Shown here in pieces: positions 16,653-31,052 of a DNA stretch of 64,000 nt. The notes beneath the pieces were generated by a model that did no database searches, was not told the DNA's origin, and worked only from the letters and a program-made list of their open reading frames with translations. The stretch comes from Variovorax sp. N23 (lineage in GTDB: Bacteria > Pseudomonadota > Gammaproteobacteria > Burkholderiales > Burkholderiaceae_C). Location: assembly GCF_025486315.1 (NCBI RefSeq), contig NZ_JAOOPY010000002.1:1-64000 (forward strand). The letters are read 5' to 3'. Each line of letters opens with the position of its first letter. Within the stretch, counting starts at the first letter, position 1. The position numbers were made by a program, and so were the translations under genes.

Positions 16653-17648
16653 TCAGACGCCGGCTGCGTGCGCCTGCTCGTCGGCGTGGTAGCTCGAGCG
16701 CACCATCGCGCCCACCGCGGCGTGGCTGAAGCCCATCTTGTAGGCCTCTTCCTCGAACATCTTGAACGTATCGGGATGCACGTAGCGGCGCACCGGCAAG
16801 TGCGAGTTCGACGGCGACAGGTACTGGCCGATGGTCAGCATGTCGATGTCGTGCGCCCGCATGTCGCGCATCACCTGCAGGATCTCTTCGTCGGTTTCGC
16901 CCAGGCCCACCATGATGCCGCTCTTGGTCGGCACGTTCGGGTGCAGCGCCTTGAACTTCTTGAGCAGGTTCAGGCTGAACTGGTAGTCGCTGCCCGGGCG
17001 CGCTTCCTTGTAGAGGCGCGGCGCGGTTTCCAGGTTGTGGTTCATCACGTCCGGCGGCGCGGCCTTCAGGATCTCGAGCGCGCGGTCGTCGCGGCCGCGG
17101 AAGTCGGGCACCAGGATCTCGATCTGCGTCGTCGGCGAGAGCTCGCGGATGTTCTTGATGCACTCGACGAAGTGGCCGCTGCCGCCGTCGCGCAGGTCGT
17201 CGCGGTCGACGCTGGTGATCACCACGTACTTCAGGCGCAGCCTGGCGATGGTGCGCGCCAGGTTCAGCGGCTCGTCCTGGTCGAGCGGGTCGGGCCGGCC
17301 GTGGCCGACGTCGCAGAACGGGCAGCGGCGGGTGCACTTGTCGCCCATGATCATGAACGTCGCCGTGCCCTTGCCGAAGCATTCGCCGATGTTCGGGCAG
17401 GAGGCTTCCTCGCACACCGTGTGCAGCTTGTTCTCGCGCAGGATCTGCTTGATCTCGTAGAAGCGCGTGCTCGGCGAGCCGGCCTTCACGCGGATCCACT
17501 CGGGCTTCTTGAGCATCTCGCCCTGCACCACCTTCACCGGGATGCGCGACAGCTTCGCCGCGGCCTTCTGCTTGGCGAGGGGGTTGTAGGTTTCGGCGCT
17601 CTGCGCCTCCCGCACGACGGGCGAGGGGACGACTTCGGTGTTGCTCAT
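16653..17648 (-). CDS. lipA: Lipoyl synthase
   Basis: 331 residues from the ATG at 17648; the open frame extends far upstream but into lipB. Both iron-sulfur signatures are intact: the auxiliary cluster [12 protein letters not shown] and the radical SAM motif CTRRCPFC. The enzyme inserts two sulfurs into octanoyl groups on lipoyl domains of PDH, OGDH and GcvH. It lies 8 bases after lipB, in the order ybeD-lipB-lipA seen in E. coli. Confidence 0.98.
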   Translation of the reverse strand: MSNTEVVPSPVVREAQSAETYNPLAKQKAAAKLSRIPVKVVQGEMLKKPEWIRVKAGSPSTRFYEIKQILRENKLHTVCEEASCPNIGECFGKGTATFMIMGDKCTRRCPFCDVGHGRPDPLDQDEPLNLARTIARLRLKYVVITSVDRDDLRDGGSGHFVECIKNIRELSPTTQIEILVPDFRGRDDRALEILKAAPPDVMNHNLETAPRLYKEARPGSDYQFSLNLLKKFKALHPNVPTKSGIMVGLGETDEEILQVMRDMRAHDIDMLTIGQYLSPSNSHLPVRRYVHPDTFKMFEEEAYKMGFSHAAVGAMVRSSYHADEQAHAAGV

Positions 17649-17656
17649 AGGGGCTC

Positions 17657-18349
17657 TCAAGGCGCCAGGTAGGTGATGAGCTTCTGGCTCAGCACGTGCG
17701 CGGCTTCTTCCCAGGTGGTGTGGACCCCGATTGTAGAAAGGTCGACCGTTCGCAGCCCTGCGTAGCCGCAAGGGTTGATGCGGGAGAAGGGTTCCAGGTC
17801 CATCGCCACATTGAAGGACACGCCGTGGTACGTGCCGTGGCGCGCCACCTTGATGCCCAGGGCAGCGATCTTGCCGAGGCCGCGGAACGGGTCGTCGGGG
17901 GAGAAGGGGCCGGTCAGCGCGGCATGGGAGAACGGGTCGTCCAGCCGCACGTAGATGCCGGGCGACCCGGCCACGCGGTGCCCCGTGACGCCGAAGTGCG
18001 CCAGCGTGCGGATCACCGATTCCTCGATGCGGTAGACGTACTCCTTCACGAAGTAGCCGGTGCGGCGCAGGTCGAGCAGCGGGTAGGCCACGACCTGCCC
18101 CGGGCCGTGGTACGTCACCTGGCCCCCGCGGTCGGTCTGGACGACCGGGATGGTGCCGGGGCTCAGCAGGTGGTCCGCCTTGCCGGCCAGGCCCTGCGTG
18201 AAGACCGGCGCGTGCTCGCAGACCCACAGCACGTCGGGTGTGTGTTCGCCGCGCTCGGCGGCGAAGCGGCGCATCGCGTCGTAGGTCTCCTGGTACTCGA
18301 CGTGGCCGAGCAGCGTCGCCGCCAGCGTGGGCCGCGCGGCCAGGGTCAA
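17657..18349 (-). CDS. lipB: Octanoyltransferase
   Basis: 230 residues. The motif [20 protein letters not shown], the catalytic-site lysine in [15 protein letters not shown] and the nucleophile cysteine in INPCGYAGL are all present. LipB moves octanoate from acyl carrier protein to lipoyl domains, providing the substrate for LipA. Its ATG overlaps the ybeD stop (ATGA). Confidence 0.97.
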   Translation of the reverse strand: MTLAARPTLAATLLGHVEYQETYDAMRRFAAERGEHTPDVLWVCEHAPVFTQGLAGKADHLLSPGTIPVVQTDRGGQVTYHGPGQVVAYPLLDLRRTGYFVKEYVYRIEESVIRTLAHFGVTGHRVAGSPGIYVRLDDPFSHAALTGPFSPDDPFRGLGKIAALGIKVARHGTYHGVSFNVAMDLEPFSRINPCGYAGLRTVDLSTIGVHTTWEEAAHVLSQKLITYLAP

Positions 18350-18648
18350 AGCACCACCTTCACCATCGGATGCGACGACAGGGTGCGGTAGATGTCGTCG
18401 AGCTGCTCACGGCTGGTGGCGGTCACGGTGATGGTCACGCCCAGGTAGTTGCCTTCCTTGCTGGTGCGCAGTTCGATCGTGCTGGCGTCGAACTGCGGGT
18501 CGAACCGCTCGGCAACCAGCGTCACCGCATGAACGAAGCCGTCGACCTTGGCGCCCATCACCTTGATCGGGAACTGGGAGGGGTACGCGATCAGCGACTC
18601 CTTGCGGATGTCGGTCGGGGTGTCAGGCGTCGGAGCTGGAGTCGTCAT
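18346..18648 (-). CDS. ybeD: YbeD/DUF493 family protein
   Basis: 100 residues from the ATG at 18648; an alternative ATG at 18669 adds seven residues. [20 protein letters not shown] and the final MVKVVL match the DUF493 ACT-like fold. The function is not established, but its position before lipB is conserved in proteobacteria. The stop overlaps the lipB start. Confidence 0.9.
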   Translation of the reverse strand: MTTPAPTPDTPTDIRKESLIAYPSQFPIKVMGAKVDGFVHAVTLVAERFDPQFDASTIELRTSKEGNYLGVTITVTATSREQLDDIYRTLSSHPMVKVVL

Positions 18649-18727
18649 GTGCGTCGGTGATGGTGTCAAGCAGTGGAAGTTCCCCGTTGATGTGCTTGGT
18701 CATGGCGGAATGCAAGGGGTTTTTACT

Positions 18728-18733
18728 TATAAT
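18728..18733 (+). promoter_or_regulatory. Candidate -10 box of the atp operon
   Basis: A perfect TATAAT sits in an AT-rich island (18720-18755) that stands out from the surrounding GC-rich DNA, 54 bases before atpI. No good -35 hexamer lies at the right distance (GCGGAA at 18705-18710), so an activator or extended context may be involved. Confidence 0.55.
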
Positions 18734-18786
18734 CAATGGCTTTGTAAATTTTAGGCAGCCTTCGGCCACCGGCAGTGCACACAACC

Positions 18787-19260
18787 ATGACAACAAGCAC
18801 GCCAGAGTCCGAGATGGATGTCGAAGACGCCGATTTCAAGCCGCTCACCGCCGAACAGGCGCAGCAGCTGCGCGATGCCAATCCCGAACCGTCGCCCTGG
18901 TGGGTGATCGTGGCCCAAGTGGTCGCAGGAGTGATCGTGGCAGGCATCGCTTGGGCTTGGACGGGTCGGCCGGTGGCCGGCGTGTCGGCACTTTATGGGG
19001 CATTGGCAGTGGCGATCCCGGCGGCGTTGTTTGTCCGGGGTGCGATGAGGGGCACGGAGGCGGCGAATCCGTCGGCCGCCATGCTGAGGTTTTTTGTCTG
19101 GGAGCTGATCAAGCTGGCGCTGACCGTGGCCTTTCTGGCGGCGGCGCCCTGGGTGATCGGCGACCTGAGTTGGCTGGCGATGCTGGCTGGCATCGTGGCA
19201 GCGATGAAGATGTACTGGGTCGCCCTCGTGGTGCGGCCCAGATTGTTGAACCGGATTTGA
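18787..19260 (+). CDS. atpI: ATP synthase subunit I
   Basis: 157 residues from the ATG at 18787; a GTG at 18775 is an alternative and neither has a clear ribosome-binding site. An acidic, soluble N-terminus (about 40 residues) is followed by four hydrophobic helices, as in AtpI, which assists c-ring assembly. The helix LIKLALTVAFLAAAPWVIG and the following GMVAAMKMYW-like segment fit the family. It is the first gene of the atp operon, 22 bases before atpB. Confidence 0.9.
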   Translation: MTTSTPESEMDVEDADFKPLTAEQAQQLRDANPEPSPWWVIVAQVVAGVIVAGIAWAWTGRPVAGVSALYGALAVAIPAALFVRGAMRGTEAANPSAAMLRFFVWELIKLALTVAFLAAAPWVIGDLSWLAMLAGIVAAMKMYWVALVVRPRLLNRI

Positions 19261-19279
19261 TTCTTTAAAGAGACGCTGA

Positions 19280-20495
<1,216 letters not shown>

Positions 20496-20528
20496 TCCCG
20501 TTCAACGCCACTCAAGAAAGGTGTTGCC

Positions 20529-20999
20529 GTGAGTATCAACGCGACCCTGTTCGTTCAGGCCATCGTCTTCCTGCTGCTGGTGCTGTTCACGATGAAATTC
20601 GTGTGGCCGCCCATCGCGAAGGCGCTGGATGAACGCGCACAAAAGATCGCCGCGGGCCTGGCGGCCGCCGAGAAGGCCAAGGCGGAACTCGCTTCTGCCA
20701 ATCAGCGCGTCGAACAGGAACTGGTGAAGTCCCGCAACGAGACGACCAATCTGCTGGCCGACGCCGAGCGCCGCGCCCAGCAGATCGTCGAAGAGGCCAA
20801 GGGCCGTGCCACGCTGGAGGCCAACAAGATCGTGGCCGCTGCGCAGGCCGAAGCCGAGCAGCAATCGGTGCGCGCCCGCGAGGTGCTGCGCGAGCAGGTT
20901 GCCGCGCTGGCCGTCAAGGGTGCCGAGCAGATTCTCCGCAAGGAAGTCAACGCCGGCGTCCACGCCGACCTGCTCGACCGCCTGAAGACCGAGCTCTGA
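20529..20999 (+). CDS. atpF: ATP synthase F0 subunit b
   Basis: 156 residues from a GTG at 20529. One N-terminal membrane helix ([20 protein letters not shown]) is followed by a long charged coiled coil (residues about 30-130), the peripheral stalk. The [14 protein letters not shown] motif is standard. It is followed 7 bases later by atpH. Confidence 0.97.
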   Translation: MSINATLFVQAIVFLLLVLFTMKFVWPPIAKALDERAQKIAAGLAAAEKAKAELASANQRVEQELVKSRNETTNLLADAERRAQQIVEEAKGRATLEANKIVAAAQAEAEQQSVRAREVLREQVAALAVKGAEQILRKEVNAGVHADLLDRLKTEL

Positions 21000-21006
21000 G
21001 GACGAC

Positions 21007-21537
21007 ATGGCCGAAATCGCCACCATCGCCCGCCCTTATGCCGAAGCGCTGTTCAAGGCGTCGACGCGTGACCTCGACGGCACGGCCGGCTGGATCGACC
21101 AGCTCGCCGCCGTTGCCGGCAACCCGCAACTGCTGCAGTTCGCGGCGGACCCCAAGGTCGCGCCCGAGCAGGTGTTCGACCTGGTGTCCGGTTTCGTGCC
21201 GTCAGGTCTGCCCGATGCCGGCAAGAACTTCCTGCGCACCGTGATCGACAACGGTCGTCTCGCGGCGCTGCCCGAGGTGGCTGCGCAGTTCCGACTGCTC
21301 AAGAACGCGCAAAGCGGCGCCTCGGATGCCGTGGTCTACAGCGCCTTCCCGATCGACGCGGCCGGTCTGAAGACCGTCTCCGAATCGCTGGAACGCCGCT
21401 TCGGCCGCAAGCTGAACACCCGGGTCGAACTGGATGCGTCGCTGATCGGCGGCATCCGTGCCGTGGTGGGCGACGAAGTCCTCGACACGTCCGTCAAGGC
21501 GCGTCTCGAGCAAATGAAAGCAGCGCTCACCGCTTGA
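21007..21537 (+). CDS. atpH: ATP synthase F1 subunit delta
   Basis: 176 residues. [14 protein letters not shown] at the N-terminus and the C-terminal [20 protein letters not shown] are family signatures. Delta ties the b-dimer to the top of the alpha3beta3 hexamer. Confidence 0.97.
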   Translation: MAEIATIARPYAEALFKASTRDLDGTAGWIDQLAAVAGNPQLLQFAADPKVAPEQVFDLVSGFVPSGLPDAGKNFLRTVIDNGRLAALPEVAAQFRLLKNAQSGASDAVVYSAFPIDAAGLKTVSESLERRFGRKLNTRVELDASLIGGIRAVVGDEVLDTSVKARLEQMKAALTA

Positions 21538-21582
21538 TGCGGCGAGGCGGTTGGCCCCATTTATTGAAAGAAGGAAAGAGTC

Positions 21583-23136
<1,554 letters not shown>

Positions 23137-23147
23137 ACATGATGCCC

Positions 23148-23216
23148 ACCCCCGAAGCGGCCTTCGGCCGCCTCCCCCTCCAGGGGGCGCTGCCAGTGGC
23201 CCGGCAAAGCCGGTTC
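23148..23216. repeat. GC-rich hairpin repeat between atpA and atpG
   Basis: Two adjacent hairpins are visible: GCGGCC-TTC-GGCCGC (near 23157-23171) and CCCCCT-CC-AGGGGG (near 23173-23187), followed by GGCCCGGCAAAGCCGG. The C-run/G-run core matches the element at 13103-13190. It is placed within an operon, so it may modulate mRNA stability or the relative output of atpA and atpG rather than end transcription; there is no T-run. Confidence 0.6.
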
Positions 23217-23251
23217 CACGTCGGCCTGGCGAAGAAACTCAGGAGCTAAGC

Positions 23252-24136
23252 ATGGCTGCAGGAAAAGAGATTCGCGGCAAGATCAAATCGGTGGAGAACA
23301 CCAAGAAGATCACCAAGGCCATGGAAATGGTGGCCGCGTCGAAGATGCGCAAGGCGCAGGAGCGCATGCGCGCTGCCCGTCCGTACAGCGAGAAGATCCG
23401 CGCCATCGCGGCGAACCTCGGCCAGGCCAACCCCGAGTACACGCACGCGTTCATGAAGACGAACGAGGCGAAGGCTGCGGGTTACATCCTGGTGACGACC
23501 GACAAGGGCCTGTGCGGCGGCATGAACACCAACGTGCTGCGCGCGCTGACCGCCAGGCTGCGTGAGCAGCAGGCGGCCGGTGTGGCGGTCGAGGCGGTGG
23601 CCATCGGCAACAAGGGCCTCGGTTTCCTCAACCGCATCGGCGCCCGCGTGGTATCGCATGTCACCCAGCTGGGCGACACGCCGCACCTCGACAAGCTGAT
23701 CGGCCCCGTCAAGGTGCTGCTCGACGCGTATGCCGAGGGCCGGGTCAACGCGGTCTATCTCTGCTACACCAAGTTCATCAACACGATGCGCCAGGAGTCG
23801 GTGGTCGAGCAACTGCTGCCGCTGGCGGCCGAGACGCTGCAGGCCGAAAAAACCGGAACAGGCCAGCACGCCTGGGACTACATCTACGAGCCCGATGCGG
23901 CGAGCGTGATCGACGAACTGCTGGTGCGCTATGCCGAGTCGCTGGTGTACCAGGCCGTCGCCGAGAACATGGCGTCGGAGCAGTCCGCGCGCATGGTGGC
24001 CATGAAGTCCGCCACCGACAACGCTGGCAACGTGATCGCCGAACTCAAGCTGGTCTACAACAAGACCCGCCAGGCCGGCATCACCAAAGAACTGTCGGAA
24101 ATCGTGTCGGGCGCTGCGGCGGCCGCCGGCGTCTGA
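23252..24136 (+). CDS. atpG: ATP synthase F1 subunit gamma
   Basis: 294 residues. The N-terminal rotor helix [20 protein letters not shown] and the C-terminal helix ending in [19 protein letters not shown] form the central coiled-coil shaft. The start codon follows AGGAGC by 5 bases. Confidence 0.98.
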   Translation: MAAGKEIRGKIKSVENTKKITKAMEMVAASKMRKAQERMRAARPYSEKIRAIAANLGQANPEYTHAFMKTNEAKAAGYILVTTDKGLCGGMNTNVLRALTARLREQQAAGVAVEAVAIGNKGLGFLNRIGARVVSHVTQLGDTPHLDKLIGPVKVLLDAYAEGRVNAVYLCYTKFINTMRQESVVEQLLPLAAETLQAEKTGTGQHAWDYIYEPDAASVIDELLVRYAESLVYQAVAENMASEQSARMVAMKSATDNAGNVIAELKLVYNKTRQAGITKELSEIVSGAAAAAGV

Positions 24137-24170
24137 GCCGGTCTCGATGTCAACCAGATTCAAAAATTAA

Positions 24171-25598
<1,428 letters not shown>

Positions 25599-25602
25599 AG
25601 CG

Positions 25603-25680
25603 GCGCATTCGACCGCCTGGCTTCGTTGCCGTGCTCGCCGTACTTCCTGTACGGCTATGCGCGGCGCCTCACCAGACGGC
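25603..25680. repeat. Hairpin element between atpD and atpC
   Basis: A perfect 7-bp stem GCCGTAC-TTCCT-GTACGGC (25637-25655) is flanked by further GC-rich partly complementary sequence. I recall similar hairpins between genes in related bacteria. It lies inside the atp operon without a T-run, so processing or attenuation is more likely than full termination (inference). Confidence 0.55.
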
Positions 25681-25728
25681 CGACTGCTTGCTTTCCGAAG
25701 TTCTCCCTAGAACGGCAAAGGAAAAAAC

Positions 25729-26148
25729 ATGGCAAACACCATTCACGTCGACGTGGTCAGCGCGGAAGAGTCGATCTTCTCGGGCGAGGCCAGGTTCGTC
25801 GCGCTGCCCGGTGAAGCCGGCGAGCTCGGCATCTACCCGCGCCACACCCCGCTGATCACGCGCATCCGCCCGGGTGCCGTGCGCATCGAGACGGCCGACG
25901 GCGGCGAGGAGTTCGTCTTCGTGGCTGGTGGCATCCTCGAAGTGCAGCCCCACACCGTCACCGTGCTGTCCGACACCGCGATCCGCGGCAAGGACCTGGA
26001 CGACGAGAAGGCCAACGCCGCCAAGGCCGCCGCCGAGGAAGCGCTCAAGAATGCCAAGAGCGACATCGACATCGCGATGGCGCAGTCCGAGCTGGCCGTG
26101 ATGGCCGCGCAGATCGCCGCACTGCGCAAGTACCGCCAGAAGAAGTAA
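25729..26148 (+). CDS. atpC: ATP synthase F1 subunit epsilon
   Basis: 139 residues. The N-terminal beta-sandwich has [17 protein letters not shown] and [19 protein letters not shown], and the C-terminal two-helix hairpin (residues about 90-135) can inhibit the enzyme. It is the last gene of the operon and is followed by a terminator. Confidence 0.97.
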   Translation: MANTIHVDVVSAEESIFSGEARFVALPGEAGELGIYPRHTPLITRIRPGAVRIETADGGEEFVFVAGGILEVQPHTVTVLSDTAIRGKDLDDEKANAAKAAAEEALKNAKSDIDIAMAQSELAVMAAQIAALRKYRQKK

Positions 26149-26169
26149 GACGGTTCGCCGCCTTGCACG

Positions 26170-26194
26170 AAGCCGCCCTCCGGGCGGCTTTTTC
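26170..26194 (+). terminator. Rho-independent terminator of the atp operon
   Basis: An 8-bp GC-rich stem AGCCGCCC/GGGCGGCT (26171-26178 with 26182-26189) with a three-base loop is followed by a T-run. It closes the atp operon 22 bases after atpC. Confidence 0.9.
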
Positions 26195-26256
26195 ATTGGG
26201 CGCTCGAAGCCAGACGTCGGCCCGCCGTTCGGCCTGAAAATGGTCGAAGTTCAGCC

Positions 26257-26285
26257 TTGTCCGGCCGAAGCTGTCTCTCTAGTAT
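26257..26285 (+). promoter_or_regulatory. Candidate promoter of the ROK/sugar ABC operon
   Basis: TTGTCC (26257-26262), a 17-base spacer and TAGTAT (26280-26285) form a good sigma-70 promoter. Transcription would begin near 26292, which supports the ROK start at 26339 rather than the upstream in-frame starts. A ROK operator would be expected nearby, but no clear palindrome was found. Confidence 0.6.
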
Positions 26286-26338
26286 CCGGCTTCCGCCTTG
26301 GCCATCCGATGCCGAGCGCGAGAGACGGAGACAAACGC

Positions 26339-27541
26339 ATGGAACGTTGGCGCGGCCTGACGGCCGACGAGATGCAGCTGCTCGAGACGACCTTCTGGTC
26401 GGCGGGCGGCTCGCGCCATGGCATGGCCGAACGGCTCGGCTTCTCCAGGAGCAAGGCGAATGCGCTGATCGCCGGACTGGTCGACCAGGGGCTGCTGGCC
26501 GAGGCCGGCTTGCAGCGTTCCTCGGGTGGCCGTCGCGCCGAGAACCTGCAGATCAGCGGCTCGCTCGGCGTGCTGGTGGGCGTCGACATCGGCGCCACCA
26601 GCCTCGATCTGGCGGTGCTCGGCCCCGATCTCCAGCCGCTGGCGCAACACGCGGAGCCGGCCGACGTGGGCCACGGCCCCGGCGTCGTGCTGGCGCGGGT
26701 GCGCGTGCTCATGCGCGAGCTGCTGGCGCAATGTGGGCTCGACGCATCGAAGGTGATGGGCATCGGCATGGGCGTTCCCGGGCCGGTGAACTTCCAGATC
26801 GGCCAGCTCGTCAACCCGCCGCTCATGCCGGCCTGGGACGGCTTCTCGATCCGCGAGGCGCTGCGCGAGGATTACGCGGCGCCGGTCTTCGTCGACAACG
26901 ACGTGAACCTGATGGCGCTGGGCGAGCTCTGGCGCCTCAAACGCACCTTGAGCAACTTCCTGGTCATCAAGGTCGGCACCGGCATCGGCTGCGGCATCGT
27001 CTGCCATGGCGAGGTGTACCGCGGCGCGGCCGGTTCGGCCGGCGACGTGGGCCACATCTGCGTCGACCAGGAAGGCCCGCGCTGCCACTGCGGCAACGTG
27101 GGGTGCGTCGAGATGATGGCGGCCGGCCCGGCCATCGCCCGCATGGCCGTCCACGCGGCAGAGGCGGGCGAGAGCGCGATGCTCGCCGAGCGCCTGCGCG
27201 CGCAGGGGCGGCTCGATGCGCTCGACGTGGCCCATGCCGGCCGGGCGGGCGACGCCGCGGCCAACGCCATCATCCAGCGCGCGGGGAGCCTGCTCGGCCA
27301 GATGCTGGCGTCGGTGGTGAACTTCTTCAACCCGTCGCATGTGTTCATCGGCGGCGGCATCACGCACATCGGGCCGCTGTTCCTCGCGGCGGTGCGCCAG
27401 AGCGTCTACCAGCGCTCGCTCGCGCTGTCGACGCGGCACCTCGAGATCCAGTACACGCCGCTGGGCGCGCAGGCCGGCCTCATCGGCGCGGGCGTGCTGG
27501 CGATGCAGGAAACGCTGAAGGTGAAAGGGGTCGCGCCATGA
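26339..27541 (+). CDS. ROK family transcriptional regulator
   Basis: 400 residues from the ATG at 26339, with GGAG 8 bases upstream. An N-terminal winged helix-turn-helix (GMAERLGFSRSKANALIAGL) precedes the ROK sugar-kinase fold, including VGVDIGATSLDLAVL and the zinc motif CHCGNVGCVEMMAAG. This is the architecture of NagC/Mlc/XylR repressors, which release DNA on binding sugar or sugar phosphate. The stop overlaps the start of the ABC ATPase gene, so it probably regulates its own operon. Confidence 0.9.
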   Translation: MERWRGLTADEMQLLETTFWSAGGSRHGMAERLGFSRSKANALIAGLVDQGLLAEAGLQRSSGGRRAENLQISGSLGVLVGVDIGATSLDLAVLGPDLQPLAQHAEPADVGHGPGVVLARVRVLMRELLAQCGLDASKVMGIGMGVPGPVNFQIGQLVNPPLMPAWDGFSIREALREDYAAPVFVDNDVNLMALGELWRLKRTLSNFLVIKVGTGIGCGIVCHGEVYRGAAGSAGDVGHICVDQEGPRCHCGNVGCVEMMAAGPAIARMAVHAAEAGESAMLAERLRAQGRLDALDVAHAGRAGDAAANAIIQRAGSLLGQMLASVVNFFNPSHVFIGGGITHIGPLFLAAVRQSVYQRSLALSTRHLEIQYTPLGAQAGLIGAGVLAMQETLKVKGVAP

Positions 27542-29058
27542 CCGGACTGGCCGTCGACTTCGACGCCATCGAGAAGGCCTTCGGGCCGGTGCAGGTGCTG
27601 CATGGCGTGAGCTTCTCGCTCGCGCCGGGGCGGGTCTACGGCCTGCTGGGCGAGAACGGTGCGGGCAAGTCCACGCTGATGAAGATCCTCGCGGGCTACG
27701 AGCGGCCGAGCGGCGGCGGGCTTCGCATCGACGGCACGCCGCAGCAGTTCGCCAGTTCGCGCGACGCCGAGGCGCTGGGCATCGTGCTGATCCACCAGGA
27801 ATTCAACCTCGCCGAAGACCTGAGCGTGGCGCAGAACATCTTCCTCGGGCACGAGAAGAAGAAGGCCGGCTTCCTGCTCGACGACGCAGCCATGGAGCGC
27901 GAGGCCGCCGCCGCCCTCGCGCAGGTCGGCCTGCGGATCGATCCGCGAACGAAGGTCCGCCGGCTCATCGTCGCGGAGAAACAGCTGGTCGAGATCGCGA
28001 AAGCCATCGCGCGCAACGCTCGCCTGCTCATCATGGACGAGCCCACGGCCACGCTCACGCCCGGCGAGACCGAGCGCCTCTTCAAGCTGATCGCCCAACT
28101 GCGCGCCGAGGGCGTGACCATCGTCTACATCTCCCACAAGCTCGACGAGGTCGAGCGCGTGACCGACGACGTGATCGTGATGCGCGACGGCCGCTTCGTC
28201 ATGCGCTCGCCCACGGCGGACATCACCCGCCACGAGATGGCGAACCGGATGGTCGGCCGCGCGCTGACCGACCTCTACCCGCCGCGCGACACCGTTGCGC
28301 ACAACGCCGCGCCCGCGATGAAGGTGCACGACTTCAGTGTGCCCGGCTGGGCGCAGGGGGTGAGCTTCGAGGTGCGGCCGGGCGAGATCCTGGGCTTCGC
28401 GGGCCTGGTCGGCGCGGGCCGCACCGAACTGTTCGAGGGCCTGATGGGCCTGCGTCCCGCGAGCGGCCAGGTCGAGATGCTCGGCCGCCCGGTGCCCGGC
28501 GGCAGGGGTTGGCACAACCCGCGCGATGCCGCCAAGCACGGCTTCTCCTACCTGAGCGAAGACCGCAAGGGCAAGGGCCTGCATGTGGACTTCGGCCTGC
28601 GCCAGAACCTCACGCTGATGGCGCTGGAGCGCTACGCCACGCCGTGGCTGAAGCCGGACGCCGAGCGCGCCGCGCTGGCCGAGGCGGTGAAGGACTACGG
28701 CATCCGCACCGGCAACCTCGACGCACGCGCCTCGTCGCTGTCGGGCGGCAACCAGCAGAAGCTCGCACTCGCCAAGGTGCTGCAACCGCAACCGAAGGTC
28801 GTGGTGCTCGACGAGCCCACGCGCGGTGTCGACATCGGCGCCAAGCGCGACATCTATTTCCTGATCCAGCGACTCGCCCGCGAAGGGCTCGCCGTGATCG
28901 TCGTCTCGTCCGAGTTGATGGAACTCATCGGCCTGTGCCACCGCGTCGCCGTGATGCGCGCCGGCCGGCTCGTGACCACGCTAGCCGCCGACCATCTCAC
29001 CGAAGAAGAACTCATCGCCCATGCCACAGGAACCGCCCATGACCACGCCAACGCCTGA
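27538..29058 (+). CDS. Sugar ABC transporter ATP-binding protein (RbsA/MglA type)
   Basis: 506 residues from the ATG at 27538, which overlaps the ROK stop (ATGA). Two fused nucleotide-binding domains are seen: the first with Walker [13 protein letters not shown] and Walker [13 protein letters not shown], the second with signature [16 protein letters not shown] and [20 protein letters not shown]. As in the CUT2 family, the second domain has a degenerate Walker A. It powers uptake of a monosaccharide or polyol. Confidence 0.95.
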   Translation: MTGLAVDFDAIEKAFGPVQVLHGVSFSLAPGRVYGLLGENGAGKSTLMKILAGYERPSGGGLRIDGTPQQFASSRDAEALGIVLIHQEFNLAEDLSVAQNIFLGHEKKKAGFLLDDAAMEREAAAALAQVGLRIDPRTKVRRLIVAEKQLVEIAKAIARNARLLIMDEPTATLTPGETERLFKLIAQLRAEGVTIVYISHKLDEVERVTDDVIVMRDGRFVMRSPTADITRHEMANRMVGRALTDLYPPRDTVAHNAAPAMKVHDFSVPGWAQGVSFEVRPGEILGFAGLVGAGRTELFEGLMGLRPASGQVEMLGRPVPGGRGWHNPRDAAKHGFSYLSEDRKGKGLHVDFGLRQNLTLMALERYATPWLKPDAERAALAEAVKDYGIRTGNLDARASSLSGGNQQKLALAKVLQPQPKVVVLDEPTRGVDIGAKRDIYFLIQRLAREGLAVIVVSSELMELIGLCHRVAVMRAGRLVTTLAADHLTEEELIAHATGTAHDHANA

Positions 29059-30046
29059 GGCCGCCCCGCACCGTGCCGCGCACAAGCCCGGCTGGGCCGC
29101 GCGCCTGCACGGCATCGGCCCGATCGCCGGGCTGGTGCTGTTGTGCATCGCCGGCACGCTGCTCAACAGCGACTTCGCCACCGCCGACAACGCGATGAAC
29201 GTGCTCACGCGCACGGCCTTCATCGGCATCATCGCGGTGGGCATGTGCTTCGTGATCATCTCGGGCGGCATCGATCTGTCGGTCGGCTCGATGGCCGCGC
29301 TCATCGCCGGCAGCGTGATCATGTTCATCAACTGGGCCGGGCCCGCCACCGGCTCGCCGCTGATGGCGGTGGTGCTCGGCGCCACGCTCGCGGTGCTGCT
29401 GGGTGCGATGTTCGGGCTGGCGCACGGGCTGCTCATCACCAAGGGCCGCATCGAGCCCTTCATCGTGACGCTGGGCACGCTCGGCATCTTCCGCGCCTAC
29501 CTCACCTACTTCGCTGACGGCGGCGCGCTCACGCTCGACAACGACCTGTCGGACCTCTACGCGCCGGTCTACTACGCGAGCCTCCTGGGCATCCCGGTGC
29601 CGGTGTGGGTCTTCTTCATCGTCGCGGTGATCGGCGGCGTGATCCTCAACCGCACCGCCTACGGGCGCTACGTGCAGGCCATCGGCTCGAACGAACAGGT
29701 GGCGCGCTACGCCGCCGTCGACGTCGACCGGGTGAAGATCCTCACCTACGTGCTGCTCGGCGGGTGCGTCGGCATCGCCACGCTGCTGTACGTGCCGCGC
29801 CTGGGCTCGGCGTCGCCCACCACCGGCCTGCTGTGGGAACTGGAAGCCATCGCGGCGGTGATCGTCGGCGGCACCGCGCTCAAGGGTGGTGCGGGCAGCA
29901 TCGCCGGCACGGTGATCGGCGCGATCCTGCTCTCGGTCATCAGCAACATCCTGAACCTCACCAGCATCATCAGCGTATACCTGAACGCTGCCGTGCAGGG
30001 CTTCGTGATCATCGTCGTGGCGTTCCTCCAAAGAGGTCGGCGCTAG
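29039..30046 (+). CDS. Sugar ABC transporter permease (RbsC type)
   Basis: 335 residues from the ATG at 29039; AGGAA lies 6 bases upstream. A start at 29021 is possible but overlaps the ATPase gene more deeply. About nine to ten helices; the CUT2 signatures [18 protein letters not shown] and [21 protein letters not shown] are intact. It forms the inner-membrane channel for the importer. Confidence 0.93.
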   Translation: MTTPTPEAAPHRAAHKPGWAARLHGIGPIAGLVLLCIAGTLLNSDFATADNAMNVLTRTAFIGIIAVGMCFVIISGGIDLSVGSMAALIAGSVIMFINWAGPATGSPLMAVVLGATLAVLLGAMFGLAHGLLITKGRIEPFIVTLGTLGIFRAYLTYFADGGALTLDNDLSDLYAPVYYASLLGIPVPVWVFFIVAVIGGVILNRTAYGRYVQAIGSNEQVARYAAVDVDRVKILTYVLLGGCVGIATLLYVPRLGSASPTTGLLWELEAIAAVIVGGTALKGGAGSIAGTVIGAILLSVISNILNLTSIISVYLNAAVQGFVIIVVAFLQRGRR

Positions 30047-30088
30047 TTTTCCCGTTCCCGTTCCATCCACCAAAAGGAGACATCCCTC

Positions 30089-31051
30089 ATGACACGTTTC
30101 ACCCGTCGCATCGCACTCACGGCCATCGCAGCCGCCTCCCTCGCCAGCCTGCCGGCCTTCGCCGCCGAGAAGGTCAACCTCGGCGTGTCGATCCCGGCCG
30201 CCACCCACAGCTTCATGGGCGGCATCAACTACTGGGCCAACCAGGCGAAGAAGGATCTCGAGAAGGAACACAAGGACCTGAAGATCACGATCAAGACCGC
30301 CAGCGGCGCGCCCGAGCAGGCCAACCAGCTGCAGGACTTCACGACCGTCACCAAGATCAATGCGCTCGTCATCTTCCCCTTCGAATCGGCCGCACTGACC
30401 AAGCCGGTCGCCCAGGTGAAGGCCAAGGGCGCCTACGTGACCGTGGTCGACCGCGGCCTGACCGACACCAGCGCGCAGGACGCCTATGTCGCCGGCGACA
30501 ACACGGCCTTCGGCAAGATCCCGGCCGAGTACATCGTGAAGAAGCTCGGCGGCAAGGGCAACGTCGTGGCGCTGCGCGGCATCGCGACCACGCTCGACAA
30601 CGAGCGCATGGACGCCTTCAACGCGGTGCTCAAGAACCACCCCGACGTGAAGCTGCTCGACGCGAAGTATGCCAACTGGAACCGCGACGACGCCTTCAAG
30701 GTGACGCAGGACTACCTCACGCGCTTCAAGGCCATCGACGCGATCTGGGCGGCCGACGACGACATGGCGGTGGGTGTGCTCAAGGCCATCGAGCAGGCCA
30801 AGCGCGACGACATCAAGATCGTCTTCGGCGGTGCCGGCGCCAAGGGCATGGTCAAGACCATCATGGACGGCAAGAACAAGATGATCGACGCCGACGTGAG
30901 CTACTCGCCCAAGTTCATCTACGACGCGATCAAGCTCACCGCCGAAGCACGCCTGAAGGGCGAGAAGCTGCCGGCCACGACGATCATCCCGTCGGTGCTG
31001 ATCACCAAGGACAACGCCAAGGACTTCTACGTCCCCAACTCGCCATTCTGA
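30089..31051 (+). CDS. Sugar ABC transporter substrate-binding protein (RbsB type)
   Basis: 320 residues. A signal peptide ends at PAFAAE; the mature part is a periplasmic-binding-protein type 1 fold ([60 protein letters not shown]). AAGGAG precedes the ATG by 9 bases. It determines which sugar is taken up, but the binding residues do not reveal the ligand to me. The gene ends 1 base before the dehydrogenase start. Confidence 0.93.
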   Translation: MTRFTRRIALTAIAAASLASLPAFAAEKVNLGVSIPAATHSFMGGINYWANQAKKDLEKEHKDLKITIKTASGAPEQANQLQDFTTVTKINALVIFPFESAALTKPVAQVKAKGAYVTVVDRGLTDTSAQDAYVAGDNTAFGKIPAEYIVKKLGGKGNVVALRGIATTLDNERMDAFNAVLKNHPDVKLLDAKYANWNRDDAFKVTQDYLTRFKAIDAIWAADDDMAVGVLKAIEQAKRDDIKIVFGGAGAKGMVKTIMDGKNKMIDADVSYSPKFIYDAIKLTAEARLKGEKLPATTIIPSVLITKDNAKDFYVPNSPF

Positions 31052-31052
31052 T

